A stretch of 64,000 bases of DNA from assembly GCA_021234155.1 (NCBI GenBank), contig JAJEKV010000003.1, positions 21,250,386 through 21,314,385 of the forward strand, given 5' to 3'. The DNA is from Isoetes taiwanensis (taxonomy: Eukaryota; Streptophyta; Lycopodiopsida; Isoetales; Isoetaceae). Position numbers and translations under genes: made by a program. Shown here in pieces: positions 42,909 to 53,790 of this stretch (its first letter is position 1; the number at the start of each line of letters is the position of its first letter). Under the pieces are notes generated by a model, which saw only the letters and a program-made list of their open reading frames with translations, had not been told where the DNA came from and searched no databases.

Positions 42909-43325
42909 AATGTAATGCTGTTGAAGATATGATTCACATCTTTTGCTGTGACAAGTTGTCAGTTTTACGGGATTGGATTCTTTGAAAAATTTGGTATTTT
43001 GTATGATGGTAATTTTCTTTCTTTCATACAAAAAAATGACAGCTTCAAGAACACAGTCATTTTCATTGCTCTTTGGAATATTTGGAAAGCTAGAAACCGT
43101 GTTTTGTTTGGAAAGAAAAGGCCCTCTATTTTTTGGATTAAGATGAATTTCCAATTTGACTTTGAGACTATTGCCACTGCTTATAAAAATAAAAATATTG
43201 GAGCTAACATTGACAGGAACTGGGAGAATCATGGCGCTTTTAGGGGTTACTATAATTTATTTGCTTCCAATCTAAATGTGGTGGATTCTAATGCCTTTCT
43301 CTCGGATGATTCTAGAATATCTTAA
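42748..43325 (+). pseudogene. LINE ORF2 C-terminus in two further frames
   Basis: From 42748, INHDQLKVLFKNVWNSYC and ISYFIWLVANGSLNN are followed by the zf-RVT-like CPLKCNAVEDMIHIFC, to a TGA at 42983. After another shift, ALWNIWKARNRVLFGKKRPS gives the characteristic ORF2 end, to a TAA at 43323. These are direct continuations of ORF2 with one indel each. Confidence 0.8.
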
Positions 43326-43767
43326 CTTTTTGCGTGGAGAAGGAGCTCGGAAATTTGATGATGTTTCGCCTTACACCCAAGGTTCCAGAGATAAGGTTAT
43401 GAAGAATGACTTGGCTACCTCCATGGAATCCTTCCTCATGAAGAAAGGGCACATCAGCTATCTGAAAGACAGTGAAGATCTTTGGGCAGCTATATTCTGC
43501 AGGGAAGTGGTACAGATTCACTGTCTTTGGGCCTTTCTGGCCAATAATAATTTCATCCTCACAGAAAGACAGTTGATCAGATACAGAACCATGTATTACA
43601 ATCATAAACTCCTAGCTGATCTATATGGTTCCCTTCTGATACTTCTGGAGGACAAGGATAAATTTCGGCTCTTCTACACAAACAATTGGGGTCCAAACCA
43701 GTACTATTTCGGATCCACGGACCAATTCAATGCCTATTTCAATGACATTTTCTTCTCTGATCACTGA
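43306..43767 (+). CDS. Extra frame at the 3' end of the LINE
   Basis: An ATG at 43306, overlapping the end of ORF2 by 20 bases, opens 153 residues: MILEYLNFLRGEGARKFDD, then KVMKNDLATSMESFLMKKG, DLWAAIFCREVVQIHCLW and YTNNWGPNQYYFGSTDQF. It ends at a TGA at 43765. It reads like a folded globular protein (aromatic-rich, no stops), yet I recognise no domain. It lies well before the poly(A) tail, so it is inside the element's transcript. It could also be the true end of ORF2 after another frameshift. Confidence 0.45.
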   Translation: MILEYLNFLRGEGARKFDDVSPYTQGSRDKVMKNDLATSMESFLMKKGHISYLKDSEDLWAAIFCREVVQIHCLWAFLANNNFILTERQLIRYRTMYYNHKLLADLYGSLLILLEDKDKFRLFYTNNWGPNQYYFGSTDQFNAYFNDIFFSDH

Positions 43768-44102
43768 TCCTCATGCCCCCAGCCTACTCCTAAATATGCC
43801 TCTGCTCTTATCTAATCTTCATCTGGTTTGTTTTTGGGAAAGACTGTACTTTTTGCAGGTGTTTTTGGTGGATACAGAGCTTCAGTTTCGTCTTTTTGGA
43901 GCTTCATCGAACTGTTCATATCCGAGATCTTACTATCTATTGGCACGTTGTTAACATTCTGTTCTTCTATTTTGTGCTAGAGCTCATAACTTTAATATGA
44001 AGCTCTATGCTCATCATCTTTTCAAATGTGCTTCTCTATAAAGCACATTCACGCTATGTATCTTGAGATTCTATAATTAATGACAAAACCACCTCTTGCT
44101 TT

Positions 44103-44136
<34 letters not shown>

Positions 44137-44246
44137 AATGCTAGTGAATATGATGTTATGTGTTAAGTTGATTCTTGAATGATTATCAAATCTGATAATG
44201 ACCTAACTAGCAATCAACATCATTTAATATCAAAGCGGGTTTAGCA

Positions 44247-44838
44247 AATGTACAAATGTGGCTCTGGATTCCAAGTTTGGAAAGAGAAGATTGAAGACGT
44301 TTTGAAGATAGAAGGCTTATGGAAGATAACAGAGGAAGAAGAGTCTAATACAATGATTGCTCAGATAAGTAGCAAAGGAAAATCCTATGCAAATGTGCTA
44401 CTTTAGGGACTGTTGGAAGTTCTGGAAAAGATGTAGGTGGAGGGATAAGCTCCATGGAAGTGACGAGCGCTTCACTAGATATTTTCCGTTAAGGCAAAGA
44501 TTTTGGAAGCCAAGGCTGTCATCAAGACTAAATTAAGTTCCAATATATTGTTAAGAATGAGAAACATGGCACTAGAGGAGATTTGGACTTATCTCTTGAA
44601 AACGTATCAGATAAAAACTTCATTTCAGTTGAATGTTTTAGACAAGGAACTACGGGACTTGAAGTATAAAGAAGGAGAGGATGTCAAAGATTTCTTTGAA
44701 AATGGTGATAATGTAATTATTGATCTTGAAGCTATTAGAGTTCCCAGCACAAAGAAGTATCAGATCATGTTATTGGCAAAGGCATTTTCCAAAAACAAAA
44801 ATCTGTCTGCCTTGGTAAGCAATGTTGCTAAAAAATAG
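44247..44838 (+). pseudogene. Copia-type gag (UBN2-like) remnant
   Basis: GFQVWKEKIEDVLKIEGLW at about 44265 matches the N-terminus of Copia gag. After stops near 44405-44500, a 111-residue open piece has AKAVIKTKLSSNILLRM, ALEEIWTYLLKTYQIK, LKYKEGEDVKDFFEN and the usual MLLAKAF end. No protease, integrase or RT follows. An LTR-like repeat at 45651-46290 on the same strand may belong to the same deleted element. Confidence 0.7.
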
Positions 44839-45650
44839 AGAAGATTCTGAAAACATGTTGCTTTGTTGCATGATGTATATTTTTGAAAAACAGTAATTGT
44901 GGTTGCAACACAATAGACTTGACAAAAAGCTGCAAAATTAACGCGGAGATACAATTTTTTCGTAGAGATTAAAAGAAAAGAAACATGGAGGTGCCAAAGA
45001 AATATGGTACAGTGGAAGTACAATAACATATATAATTGTTTTTTGAGTTCGCAGGTTTGAGAAACTTTCAAGTTCATGTTGATCGTGGAATAACCACCTT
45101 GAGAAGGAATGGACCAAATTGGAGCGTACTTGGACAATCGCGGAAGATCTTTTTGAGAAGGGATAGATTGATATGGAGCAAGCACGGGGGAGTGGTCCAC
45201 GGCGAATGGGTTATTGGAATATGGCAAAAATTATGGAAAATATTATGTAAATGTTATTCCTAAGGTCACCTAATTATATAAAGGGGCTGAGCTATAACAT
45301 CAAAATCAAGGGAAACGTCGAACACAGTTATAAGAACCACCCGGGGGGTGCGCTCAGTAAAAACCATAGAAAACATGTGAGTGTACGGGAGGGGGTTTTT
45401 TTGGGGCCAAAACCGTACCCATATATGGGAGGGGGTATTTTTCTTGCTTGAATTCCGTATAAATATAAGAGAAATATGGTAGGGGTATACAAAATATGAG
45501 GTATATTTTCTTAGGAAATTTCCATATAAGGGATAATTTCTCTTAACCCTAGTATGCACGCACATGCCATATAGACTTTATATTAGGTGCATCCCCAGGG
45601 AAGAACCATTGATATTTATGGAAGGCGTCGATGCACTATCATTGAGATGA

Positions 45651-46150
45651 TTATTAGTTGAGAGAGCAGCCCATAGATAATATCCTATATGATAAATCAT
45701 GTAATCTAATTAAAGGCAATGAGCTATTTTGATATGAAAGACAACTGCCTGCTAAATAAATAGAAGCTGAACTAGAAGCTGTTAGACATATCTCCGCAAT
45801 CAGAGCTCCGATTAAGGCAACCTTTACTTCATTGGAACCTGGCTTGGAGCCTAGTTTCCGAATTGGGGTACTAATCTCGTAGTTCATCTGTATGAGGGAG
45901 TAATAGCCGAAAACGTGACAAGGGATCACAAATTACTGCTACAGTCATATTACAGATTTGCAATTGCTTTCTGATCTGTGGCTACTTGGAGTAGTGAGAT
46001 TATCCTGGAACAGTTACATTACAGATTTGCAATTGCTTTCTGATCTGTGGCTACTTGGAGTAGTAAGATTATCCTGGAGGGCTAATAAACCAGATGCCAG
46101 AGCTCTATATTTACCATAGCACTTGTGTTTTGCCTTGTATTTGCCATAGC
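45651..46150. repeat. Unoccupied copy of the dispersed repeat (empty site)
   Basis: It matches 11770-11844 joined to 24993-25372 across the gypsy insertion, with a single GAGCT at 45721-45725. It contains a tandem duplication (CAGATTTGCAATTGCTTTCT at about 45953 and 46022). It may extend to TGTTGTTACAACA near 46289, which looks like an LTR end, so the repeat may be a Copia LTR; its start is not clearly TG. Confidence 0.8.
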
Positions 46151-46619
46151 ACTTGTGTTTTGTCGTAACCCTGTGGATCCGGTTGGGTGGTTAATGGAGC
46201 TGCCATATCAATTGTGCATGAATAAAGTTTCTTTAGTCCAGTGTTCTGTTATTTTATTGTGGGTTCGATGATTATGTGTTGTTACAACACCCCAAATATA
46301 CATGAATCGTATCAGAGTTCTTGAACTCATAGAGCTACTGTGGCCGAAATGACATTTCAAGAACACTTGATATTCAACTTGTGGAACTTGGGGAAATCGA
46401 ACATAGACGAATGCAAATGATTCAGGATAAAAGGAGCAAAAAATATCAAGTTAATTAACTCCTTTGCTATGACTATGGATTTACCATCGTCTTTCTCAAC
46501 TGTCGAAGCATGTAATTGGGAAGAGTTCACATTCGCTGAGAACTGAAATCGCCTATATCTGGAGGATGGTTCACCTGGGATTTCTGTGAGCGCCAAGAAG
46601 AAAGTGCCTGACAGCACGC

Positions 46620-46766
46620 ATGCGCCTTGCAAAGTTTCTGCCTAGGCGCCAGAGAAAAGCCGCGCGCCTTATGCGAGCGACATCTGAAATAAGCAGGCGG
46701 ATTCAAAAGCGCCTAAACCGTGCACGAAAACGTCTGCGTCGTACCATGGTCGCCTTAAGAGGGTGA
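46620..46766 (+). CDS. Arg-rich 48-residue frame
   Basis: An ATG at 46620 opens MRLAKFLPRRQRKAARLM, then SRRIQKRLNRARKRLRRT, to a TGA at 46764. About a third of the residues are Arg or Lys. Such a composition could bind nucleic acid or be a chance product of GCGC-rich DNA. It lies just upstream of the exon at 46815. Confidence 0.25.
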   Translation: MRLAKFLPRRQRKAARLMRATSEISRRIQKRLNRARKRLRRTMVALRG

Positions 46767-46814
46767 TCGGCGACAGAGACAGAGCTTTAAATGCAAAGTA
46801 ATATTTTAAAATAA

Positions 46815-48077
46815 GCGGACGATTCAAATTTGCATTGCACAGTGGAAATTGGCAAATCTGGAGCTCCTGAGGCTGTGGAGACAGCGGCTAGCGCCCTGTC
46901 AGGCTCAGGTATGTTGCCTATTTGTATGGTTTCTTGTTTGTTTGTTCCAAATGGCGCCATAAGTTTTGCGCGATTTGTCCTAATGGCAAATGGCTTAACC
47001 ATGGTCGCCATGATAACCAGTTCATCTACAAATGGCGCCATGGCGCCATTTGCTTGTTAGAGTGCTTCATAGATGGGTGTCAATAAGCTCAATGAACATA
47101 TCCTACTGGGCTTTCACCAAGCAAATGGCGCCACGACGCCATTTGCATATACATTGGGCGTATTAAGACGCGTCTATGAAGCATTCTAGCAAGCAAATGA
47201 CACCATTTGCTTGTCAACTGATTATAATGGCGACCGTGGTCAAGCCATTTGCTTATTAGGACAAATCGAGCAATTCACAAGCAAATGGCACCATGGCGCC
47301 ATTTGCTTGGTAGATTGCTTATTTGAATTGGGCGTATTGACACCCATGGATAAGCAATCTACCATGGCGCCATTTGCTTGTGAATTGCTTCTTATTGGGT
47401 TTTTGTTCACCATGGGTTTTTGTTCAAACCAGACGAACAAGCAGGCAAATGGCATGGCGCCATTTGCATCAGTTCAATCTATAAACACTCATGGAAGCAT
47501 TTGCATATGCATTAGCTATATTGACATGAATATAGAACGCAAAACACAATAAGAAGCGGCGCCATTTGCTTGGTAGATTGCTTATCCATGGGTGTCAATA
47601 CGACAAATCCCCAATAAGAAGCAATCTACCAAGCAAATGGCGATGCTTCATATTGTGTTTTGCGTTCTCTATTCATGTCAATACAGTTTCCATGAGTGTT
47701 TATACATTTGCCGACTTGCTCATCTGGTTTGCCTGCTTGTTCGTTTGGTGCCATTCCTGATGCCTCTTTGTTTCAGCTGCGTTACACGTGGATCCACAAT
47801 TTCAATCCAAGCAGACAATCATGCTGATAGACAGGAGCTGGTGCATGGAAGTAATGCGGGTGAGCACGTCTGCTCCTATAGGCTCGAAAGGAGACTGCAA
47901 AAGAGAGCTCTGCTTGCTTATAAGGGAGATGTCTGGAGAATCAGAAGGAATTTACCAGCCGGGTATCCTCGTGAACATGAAGAAGGTTACCAAGAGCGGT
48001 CGCGATGATTGGCTCTGGGTGGTCCTTGAGGACACTAATGAGCAGAGAATAATTATCTATTATGTGGACTGCTGCTA
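46815..48077 (+). CDS. Two-exon hypothetical gene with a palindrome-filled intron
   Basis: Exon 1 (open from 46815, start unresolved) reads VEIGKSGAPEAVETAASALS and ends at a donor GGCTCAG|GTATGTTG near 46910. Exon 2 follows TTTGTTTCAG near 47775 and reads ALHVDPQFQSKQTIMLIDRS, then NMKKVTKSGRDDWLWVVLED and a stop at 48077. The splice joins G with CT to give Ala and keeps the frame, which supports the model. No ATG is found in frame for exon 1, so an upstream exon or a lost start is needed. No domain is recognised. The roughly 865-base intron is the inverted-repeat nest. Confidence 0.45.
46949..47640. repeat. Nested inverted repeats centred on AAATGGCGCCATTT
   Basis: At least eight copies of CAAATGGCGCCATTTG or half sites occur. 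One is a perfect 24-base palindrome at 47030-47053. Unique arms around them are also inverted: TTAGAGTGCTTCATAGA at about 47058 against TCTATGAAGCATTCTA at about 47173; GGTAGATTGCTTAT against ATAAGCAATCTACC at 47310-47356; and a 22-base pair of arms at about 47567 and 47611. A further pair, ATTGACATGAATA at 47519 against TATTCATGTCAAT near 47680, encloses the last. The block could fold into a large cruciform. Confidence 0.8.
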
Positions 48078-48079
48078 AG

Positions 48080-50040
48080 AGAATCATTCCATTTTGCATT
48101 GATGCTTTCAATATTTATATGCTCAACACTGAAATTACTATTAACAAAGACAAACATTTGCTTTTCCATTCTGATTGTTTTCATCTTAGTAGTAGAAGCC
48201 TGCTTTGAACCACAAGCAAAGATGTTTAAACCATCCTCATGCTTTGCATGGCGAAGCTCATCTTGGATGTTATCGATTGTACAATTTTAATAGCAGGCCG
48301 GCCTTCTTATTGATGTCCCTCTTATGCAAAACAAAGCTAAAAGTGGTTTGCGATAACTATTCCCAAAATTCTGCTTGCCTATTTGTGGCAAGACTTGGTG
48401 TTGCATCTGGACCTTATTTTTATGCAGGCAGGTGCTTAAGCTAATGAACGAGAATGAGGCTTTGTTTATTCAACATTTTGCATGTAAAAATTGTAAATAT
48501 GGAATGTCATGCGTCAGACCAGCAAATAGAAAGCCTTTCATACCATAACATTACTTCTTGGCATCCATATGATTATTGTTTAATGATTTAAGTATAAACG
48601 GAGGTTAACTATGTATCTTGGCAGTGCATGGCTTTTTTTGGAATGTCCATTGCATTGTTTGCTCATCTAAGTGGCGAATATATCTACGCATTTTTACATG
48701 ATTCACCTTTCAATGTAGTATGTTGGCTTTGATACTTCTTCACATGTCCATGTATGGCTGGAATATTTATCTTCGAAGGCAAGCACAAATTGATGCATTT
48801 TTGCACCTGGAACTGAGTTGTGTCATCAAGAAATCTTGGTGATGACTATGGGTCTGACAACAATTTTGATTGCTAGAATGGTGGTCCATCTAATATAACA
48901 TGCAAAAGGAAAGCCATCTTTCCTAATTGACTTGATTCCTATAGCTCAGGTATGTATTTACTGTTCATGTATGATATTTCAAATAGAATAGAGAGCAAGA
49001 AAATATCTGTTGTCCGCTAGTTTACATTGCAAAATATGATTAAAAAACAGTTCATCATGGTTCGTAAGAAGTAACGGACATATATGCAATTGATTTCAAG
49101 CATGTTAATCTGTTTTTTCTAGATATAACAATGCATTGAAGGCTGTTATAAGTTATAACTCAGTGACAACATTCTAGTTTCCTTGTTGGATTGTATTATG
49201 TGTCCTTTACATGGAATACCCTATGGTCTGAAGGACATCGTTGCAGTTCCAGCTACATAACTACTTGGGGTTCAATTACATTTAAAGATCAGATACCCAA
49301 TGAGGTATTGTTACCTTTCCATTTTAATGTAAAGTGTTTCTATTTACCTGATCACAAACATGGTGATTATAATTGTCTTATTGAGTGGGCTTATTGAAAT
49401 TGTTCAAGATGGCTAAATGCTACAAACTACTGGTTGTGAGTAAATATTATTGTACTCGCCTGTTTATGGAATTTGCTCTACTTGTTGTGAGCAAATATTA
49501 ATTTACTCGTCTATTCATGGAATTTGCTCAAATTTGTTTTCTATTATGGATATTTCCATGCATTACATGCTCTCTGAATGCAATTGAGCTATTTGGGATG
49601 CCCACTCCATGGGAGTATTACAATAGCCAGGTATTACATGTTGCATAACAGTGCTTCACATGTTGGTCTATCCATATGATAACTAAATCTAATGTTTCTT
49701 TTCGGTTGGCAGGAGGTCTTTGGTGACTAGGTGTTTGCTTTGTGTATTATTGACAATGATGCAGCAGCATTGATGTACTATATGATGTCTATATATGTTT
49801 TGTAAAAAGTGTTTACAGTTAAAAACAAAAAACAGTGCAAAATGTATGTAAACATTTTCACATACTGAATGGGAAGTGCTTTTTATATGTAGTAAAAATT
49901 TTCATATTGTTCTCTAATAGACGCCTTTCAATAATATATATTATTATTATTTGTGTACAATCACCATCAAGTTGCTTATCACTTTGATTAACTCGATTTT
50001 CCATCAATTCAACAAAAACCTTGACTGGCAGTAAGATCTT
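48080..50040. other. No gene recognised in about 2 kb
   Basis: AT-rich, with short frames only. A near-duplicate phrase, GAATTTGCTC preceded by ACTCG(C/T)CT, appears at about 49455 and 49505. I cannot assign a function. Confidence 0.4.
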
Positions 50041-50052
50041 TATGATGAAAGT

Positions 50053-51905
50053 AGTGATTATCTGACGAAATTTTGTGACGTTTTTTGTGACGAGTTTGCT
50101 GACGAATTTTTCGACGATTATCCTGATGATTTTTCTGACGAACCTTGACCAACGTTGGGAAAACTCCGGGGCAGAGGCAAATATGCCGTTTTAAATTGCC
50201 AATTCTCCGTCCAGCGTGGCAGAGTGGTGGAAGACCATCCTCTCAAAAAATAGTGATTTCCAGAATATTGCCGACAGCAAAACTGCAAACCGGCACTTAC
50301 TACATCTTGTGTTCTTGTAGTTGTTGTCCTACTCCTACTGTAGCAACAAATTTGTATGTGTGTTTGTAATAACAAATCGAATCGTCGGCCATTGAAAATC
50401 CCACCCCCGCTGCAAAACTTTAATGCATTTTGGGCACAGGCCAACAAACGAAGAAAAGGAGGGAAACAAAAAGCTCCTTTTCCTTCTCCAACGATTCTCT
50501 ATAATGGCGGGTCTGCGCCATGGTTGATGAGATGAATCAGGTTATCAGAGTATCAGACGAGTAGCCATGAGGTTCCGATGGGGGCTGTGTGGCACCGGGA
50601 AGGTTCAGGCAGATCTTCTCTTGAAATTTCTCTCTTTCCAACTTCCTAGTGACAGATTTACTTCATTAGGTTTGTTTCGACCTCTGCTCCATATCTCTGG
50701 TTTCTTGATGCCGTTCTGAATGCATGTTGTGAATGTCGTTCTGAGGCGTGTTGCTCTCAATCTGTCTGATTAACCAAGCAGTGTTATGAATGCGTTGCAA
50801 AGCATTATATCCAGGACACACAGAAAACAAAAAACGGCTCATGCATGCCAAGTGTTTGTAGAATCAGACAGAGAAAATATCCGACCATTTTAGGCCCCTT
50901 CACAGCAAGAAACTCATAGAACTTGAACTCCAGTGGTATTAAAAAACTATGGAAATGGAGACATGGAATGAAGACAAATGGATTTGGCTTATAAGCTATT
51001 GATGCACACAGGTCGCCTAGCAAGCTTCATGAAAATCAAAACTCGTCACTTTAAAGCTGCAACTAGTACACGGTTTAACTAAGATCAATCGTCCTATTAC
51101 TGCCTCAAAGGTAATCCCTCTGCCATACCCAAGGTCACGGGTTCAACGCCTCGTTGTGAAAGTGGCCATGCAATGTAAAGTTGGTGGGGGAAGGACCCAC
51201 TTCAGCAATGTAAAGTGGTGGGGGCAGGACCCATCTGGGTGTGTTGTAAAGTGTCACATGTCCGATAGGACGCTGCCTTGTGGCGTGACGTTAAAATCTC
51301 TTCTTCTTCTTCTTCTTCTTCTTCTTCTCTCTGTATTTTGTATAATAAAGCCACTGTTACTGCATTCTTAGCATTTTTAGAACCCATTGAAATATGAAAA
51401 TACTTATAATGATTAAATATATTCCCAGCCCTTTAGAAGTAATCCACATCTGTAGTGTGATGTATGTTATCACTATTGTGCCGAGGTCCCAATAAGCCCA
51501 TCTACTTCCAAATAAACTACTATGGCTCACTTTCTTCCTTTCCTCTATGTTAATTCTTGCTTTCTAGCATCCAATAATTTATTCTCGTTATTGTATCTTA
51601 TTGTTTGATTTACTACCATGTTTTGAGTACTTGGTGAATAGTGACAATAATTGATTATAGTATACTTTAATATTTTTATTTTTTTTGTCTTAGAAAAATG
51701 GGATCCGGTTATGAATTTTGTTTGCAGGAACGATCCTATTCAAGATTATAATTTCCGATTGAGTGTGAAATCTACAGGAAATTTTCCGATAGGAGGAAAA
51801 AGGTTTCCCCAACGCTGACCTTGACTTTTTTCTGATGATTTTCTTGACGCTTAATTGTCAGAAAGATGATGATTTTTCTGTCACTGCATCGTCAGATAAT
51901 AAACG
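50053..51905. mobile_element. Candidate non-autonomous DNA transposon with TGACG subterminal repeats
   Basis: The left end (50053-50150) holds TTATCTGACGA followed by many TGACG/TGACGA units and CTTGACCAACGTTGGGAAA. The right end (about 51800-51905) holds the same pieces inverted: TTTCCCCAACGCTGACCTTG, TGACG units as CGTCA, and TCGTCAGATAA. This matches the subterminal-repeat style of CACTA or related TIR elements. No transposase is readable between the ends. The exact termini and a target duplication are not established. The interior contains a SINE-like sequence. Confidence 0.5.
51080..51335 (+). mobile_element. SINE-like sequence with (CTT)n tail
   Basis: GGGTTCAACGCC near 51140 is a perfect polymerase III B box (GGTTCRANNC). 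A 60-base near-repeat (GTAAAGTTGGTGGGGGAAGG and GTAAAGTGGTGGGGGCAGG) follows, then GACGTTAAAATCT and (CTT)n to about 51330. An A box upstream is weak. Confidence 0.4.
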
Positions 51906-51970
51906 TCAAGTAAATCGTTGGCAAGTAGGGTCTAGGCAGTTGTCTATTTTGTGAAGACCATCCGACGACG

Positions 51971-51988
51971 CAGAACCCTCATTCTCTT
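51971..51988. repeat. 18-bp target duplication, left copy
   Basis: CAGAACCCTCATTCTCTT is identical to 52423-52440 and flanks the truncated LINE between. Confidence 0.9.
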
Positions 51989-52422
51989 TTTTTTTTTTTG
52001 AAGAACTGTGTCATCAATATATTAAAAGAAATGGTAATGTTACAAAGCAAGTGAGGAGGAAAGAAAATTGCCCCAAAGAGACAGCGATACCTCGACACTC
52101 CACAACAAACTCACAAAAAAACTGCAACTCTACTGCTGTACAAACCGACCATCACCATCTACAACACCCAAGAAGTCCCGCCAAATGGCAAACTTCCGCT
52201 CTACTAATCCCAGGAACACCAGAAAGCTTTGAAATAGCTTGTACCTGAGTTGAGGAATCAGAGAGGTTGCAGGCTGCTGAATCCCCTGAAAGATCCACAA
52301 CCGCCGCCGCTTCCAAATCAACCACACCAACCAAGCCACGCACAGATGCAAGGCTTGTTGCTGCAAGAGCGGCCAAGCACCAGGATACACATGAAGCAGC
52401 AACTGCTGGCTAGTCAATCTCA
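51989..52422 (-). mobile_element. 5'-truncated LINE insertion, 434 bp
   Basis: On the minus strand the insert ends in poly(A) (plus strand T run to 51999) preceded by TATTGATGACACAGTTCTTC. Its interior encodes LCVAWLVWLIWKRRRLWIFQ, the ORF2 C-terminal signature. An 18-bp perfect target duplication flanks it (51971-51988, 52423-52440). It is a clean example of target-primed reverse transcription. Removing it would rejoin the host sequence at CATTCTCTT|GTAGTGG. Confidence 0.92.
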
Positions 52423-52589
52423 CAGAACCCTCATTCTCTTGTAGTGGCTCAAGGAAATATTTTGCACTGACGAGGTTGTTAAGTTAGAGCACTTCATCCA
52501 ACTAATTAATGACTTCCTGTTTACTCAAGTTTATCCAAGGGGATGCTGTTTACGCGGATATGCTTTGAGAGAGGTAGGTAGAGGATACA

Positions 52590-52973
52590 GTGCATGTACC
52601 TATCTATCTTTCTTATCAAATGAGAAATGATACCGTGCACTGGCGAATTGGCGTCTTAGTAGCAAAAAAACTCACATGTGTTGGAATATGTAATGGACCC
52701 CATTTTAAGGTCTACAAATCATTTCTTCCTGAGGCGGTATCTGATTCCATCATACGAGTCTATCTTCGGGATGAGTTGTCTCATGTGTTTGATAGTCGTG
52801 AGACATTGTGGCCAGTTCGAATCAATGACTCGCCCATGCATTTCACTTTTACCCCGGCTAAGATGTTATCTGTCGGAGAAGTGAAGATATCACAGGAGCA
52901 TCCAACAAAGTACAATATTAGGCCCTTGGTAATGTGCGCTATGTGGAGATACATATTTAGAGTTCCATCATGA
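52590..52973 (+). CDS. Hypothetical 127-residue frame
   Basis: It reads MRNDTVHWRIGVLVAKKL, IIRVYLRDELSHVFDSRETL and KISQEHPTKYNIRPLVM, to a TGA at 52971, without recognisable domain. Upstream, 52450-52570 reads EIFCTDEVVKLEHFIQLIND in another frame and could be a preceding exon joined at GAGAG|GTAGG. Composition is protein-like. Confidence 0.35.
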   Translation: MHVPIYLSYQMRNDTVHWRIGVLVAKKLTCVGICNGPHFKVYKSFLPEAVSDSIIRVYLRDELSHVFDSRETLWPVRINDSPMHFTFTPAKMLSVGEVKISQEHPTKYNIRPLVMCAMWRYIFRVPS

Positions 52974-53282
52974 ACTAAAATACGTCAATTAGCCAGAACA
53001 AAATTTTGTATTTTGAATTTGTGTACCTATTCTTTGTTAGTGTACTTTACTTCTAAAGGTGACACTTTAAGCATAAGTTTTGGATTCGTCTTTCCAAAAT
53101 TTCATATTTAGAGGTAGATTTAACACATTTGTTATAAAGCATTGTTTTCTTTGTTAAAATTGATAAACTCAAAGCTAATACATTGATGATACTGTCATTG
53201 GACAATTTCAATAACAAAAGTATTTACAAAAGCAAATATTGTCTATTCTTGCCTATATTATAACATGTATATGGGACATTAA

Positions 53283-53343
53283 AGGTCAAGCAAAAACACA
53301 AGCCAGGTCATTAGCACGGCAACGACGGGCACATGTTTACTAG
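53283..53343 (+). mobile_element. Helitron-like 3' end
   Basis: ATTAGCACGGCAACGACGGG followed within 15 bases by ACTAG|T resembles plant Helitron 3' ends (short GC hairpin near CTRR, inserted before T). A related end, TTAACCCGGCAATGCGGGCA then CTAG, is at 53701-53714. The preceding 150 or so bases of both copies are also similar (TACATTGATGAT...). The 5' ends are not identified. Confidence 0.35.
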
Positions 53344-53790
53344 TCTACTTACTTAAAAAGTTTTTAAGTCGGTGCGCTCACACTGGTGTGCGCTTTTTTC
53401 TGGCTTGAGGGTGGTACGTAAGAATGCCAAAGATTGCACATGGAAATAACGTGTCCCCCTCCCCCCACCGCCAAACACCACACACACATTTCTTATATAA
53501 GGCATTTGTTTTAACTACTAAGATTCCCTTTTAATGCAAAGTTAATACATTGATGATATTGTCGTTAGACATTTTTAATAAAAAAATAATTACAAAAGCA
53601 ACTAATGTCCATTTTTATCGGTATATGTTGTCGTCCAAAGTTGCACATATGGACATACATATATGGACGTTAAAACCGAGTAAAAAAAAATATGTCATGA
53701 TTAACCCGGCAATGCGGGCACTAGGCATCGAAAAACTAGGAGTTAGTCTCCTAAATTTCCGGTCCCCATCCTTATTTTCCGGTTTGAATT

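Larger units (their letters stand above)
37955..44135 (+). mobile_element. Nearly full-length L1-type LINE
   Basis: ORF1 with a zinc knuckle (37955 to about 39470, one frameshift), ORF2 with endonuclease and RT (39495-42908), further ORF2 C-terminal pieces in two other frames (to 43325), an extra frame (43306-43767), a 3' untranslated region with TATAATTAATGAC, and a run of 32 A at 44104-44135. Only three or so frame breaks separate it from an intact copy, so it is among the youngest elements here. The 5' boundary abuts the opposite-strand LINE near 37850 and is not defined; no target duplication was found. Confidence 0.88.

Noticed and set aside
48099..48290. Small membrane-protein-like frame
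   Set aside because: Hydrophobic but in AT-rich DNA directly after a gene end, with no start context and no family; likely chance.
53360..53475. A promoter or terminator at GTGCGCTCACACTGGTGTGCGC
   Set aside because: A short inverted repeat near Helitron-like ends; no gene nearby uses it.
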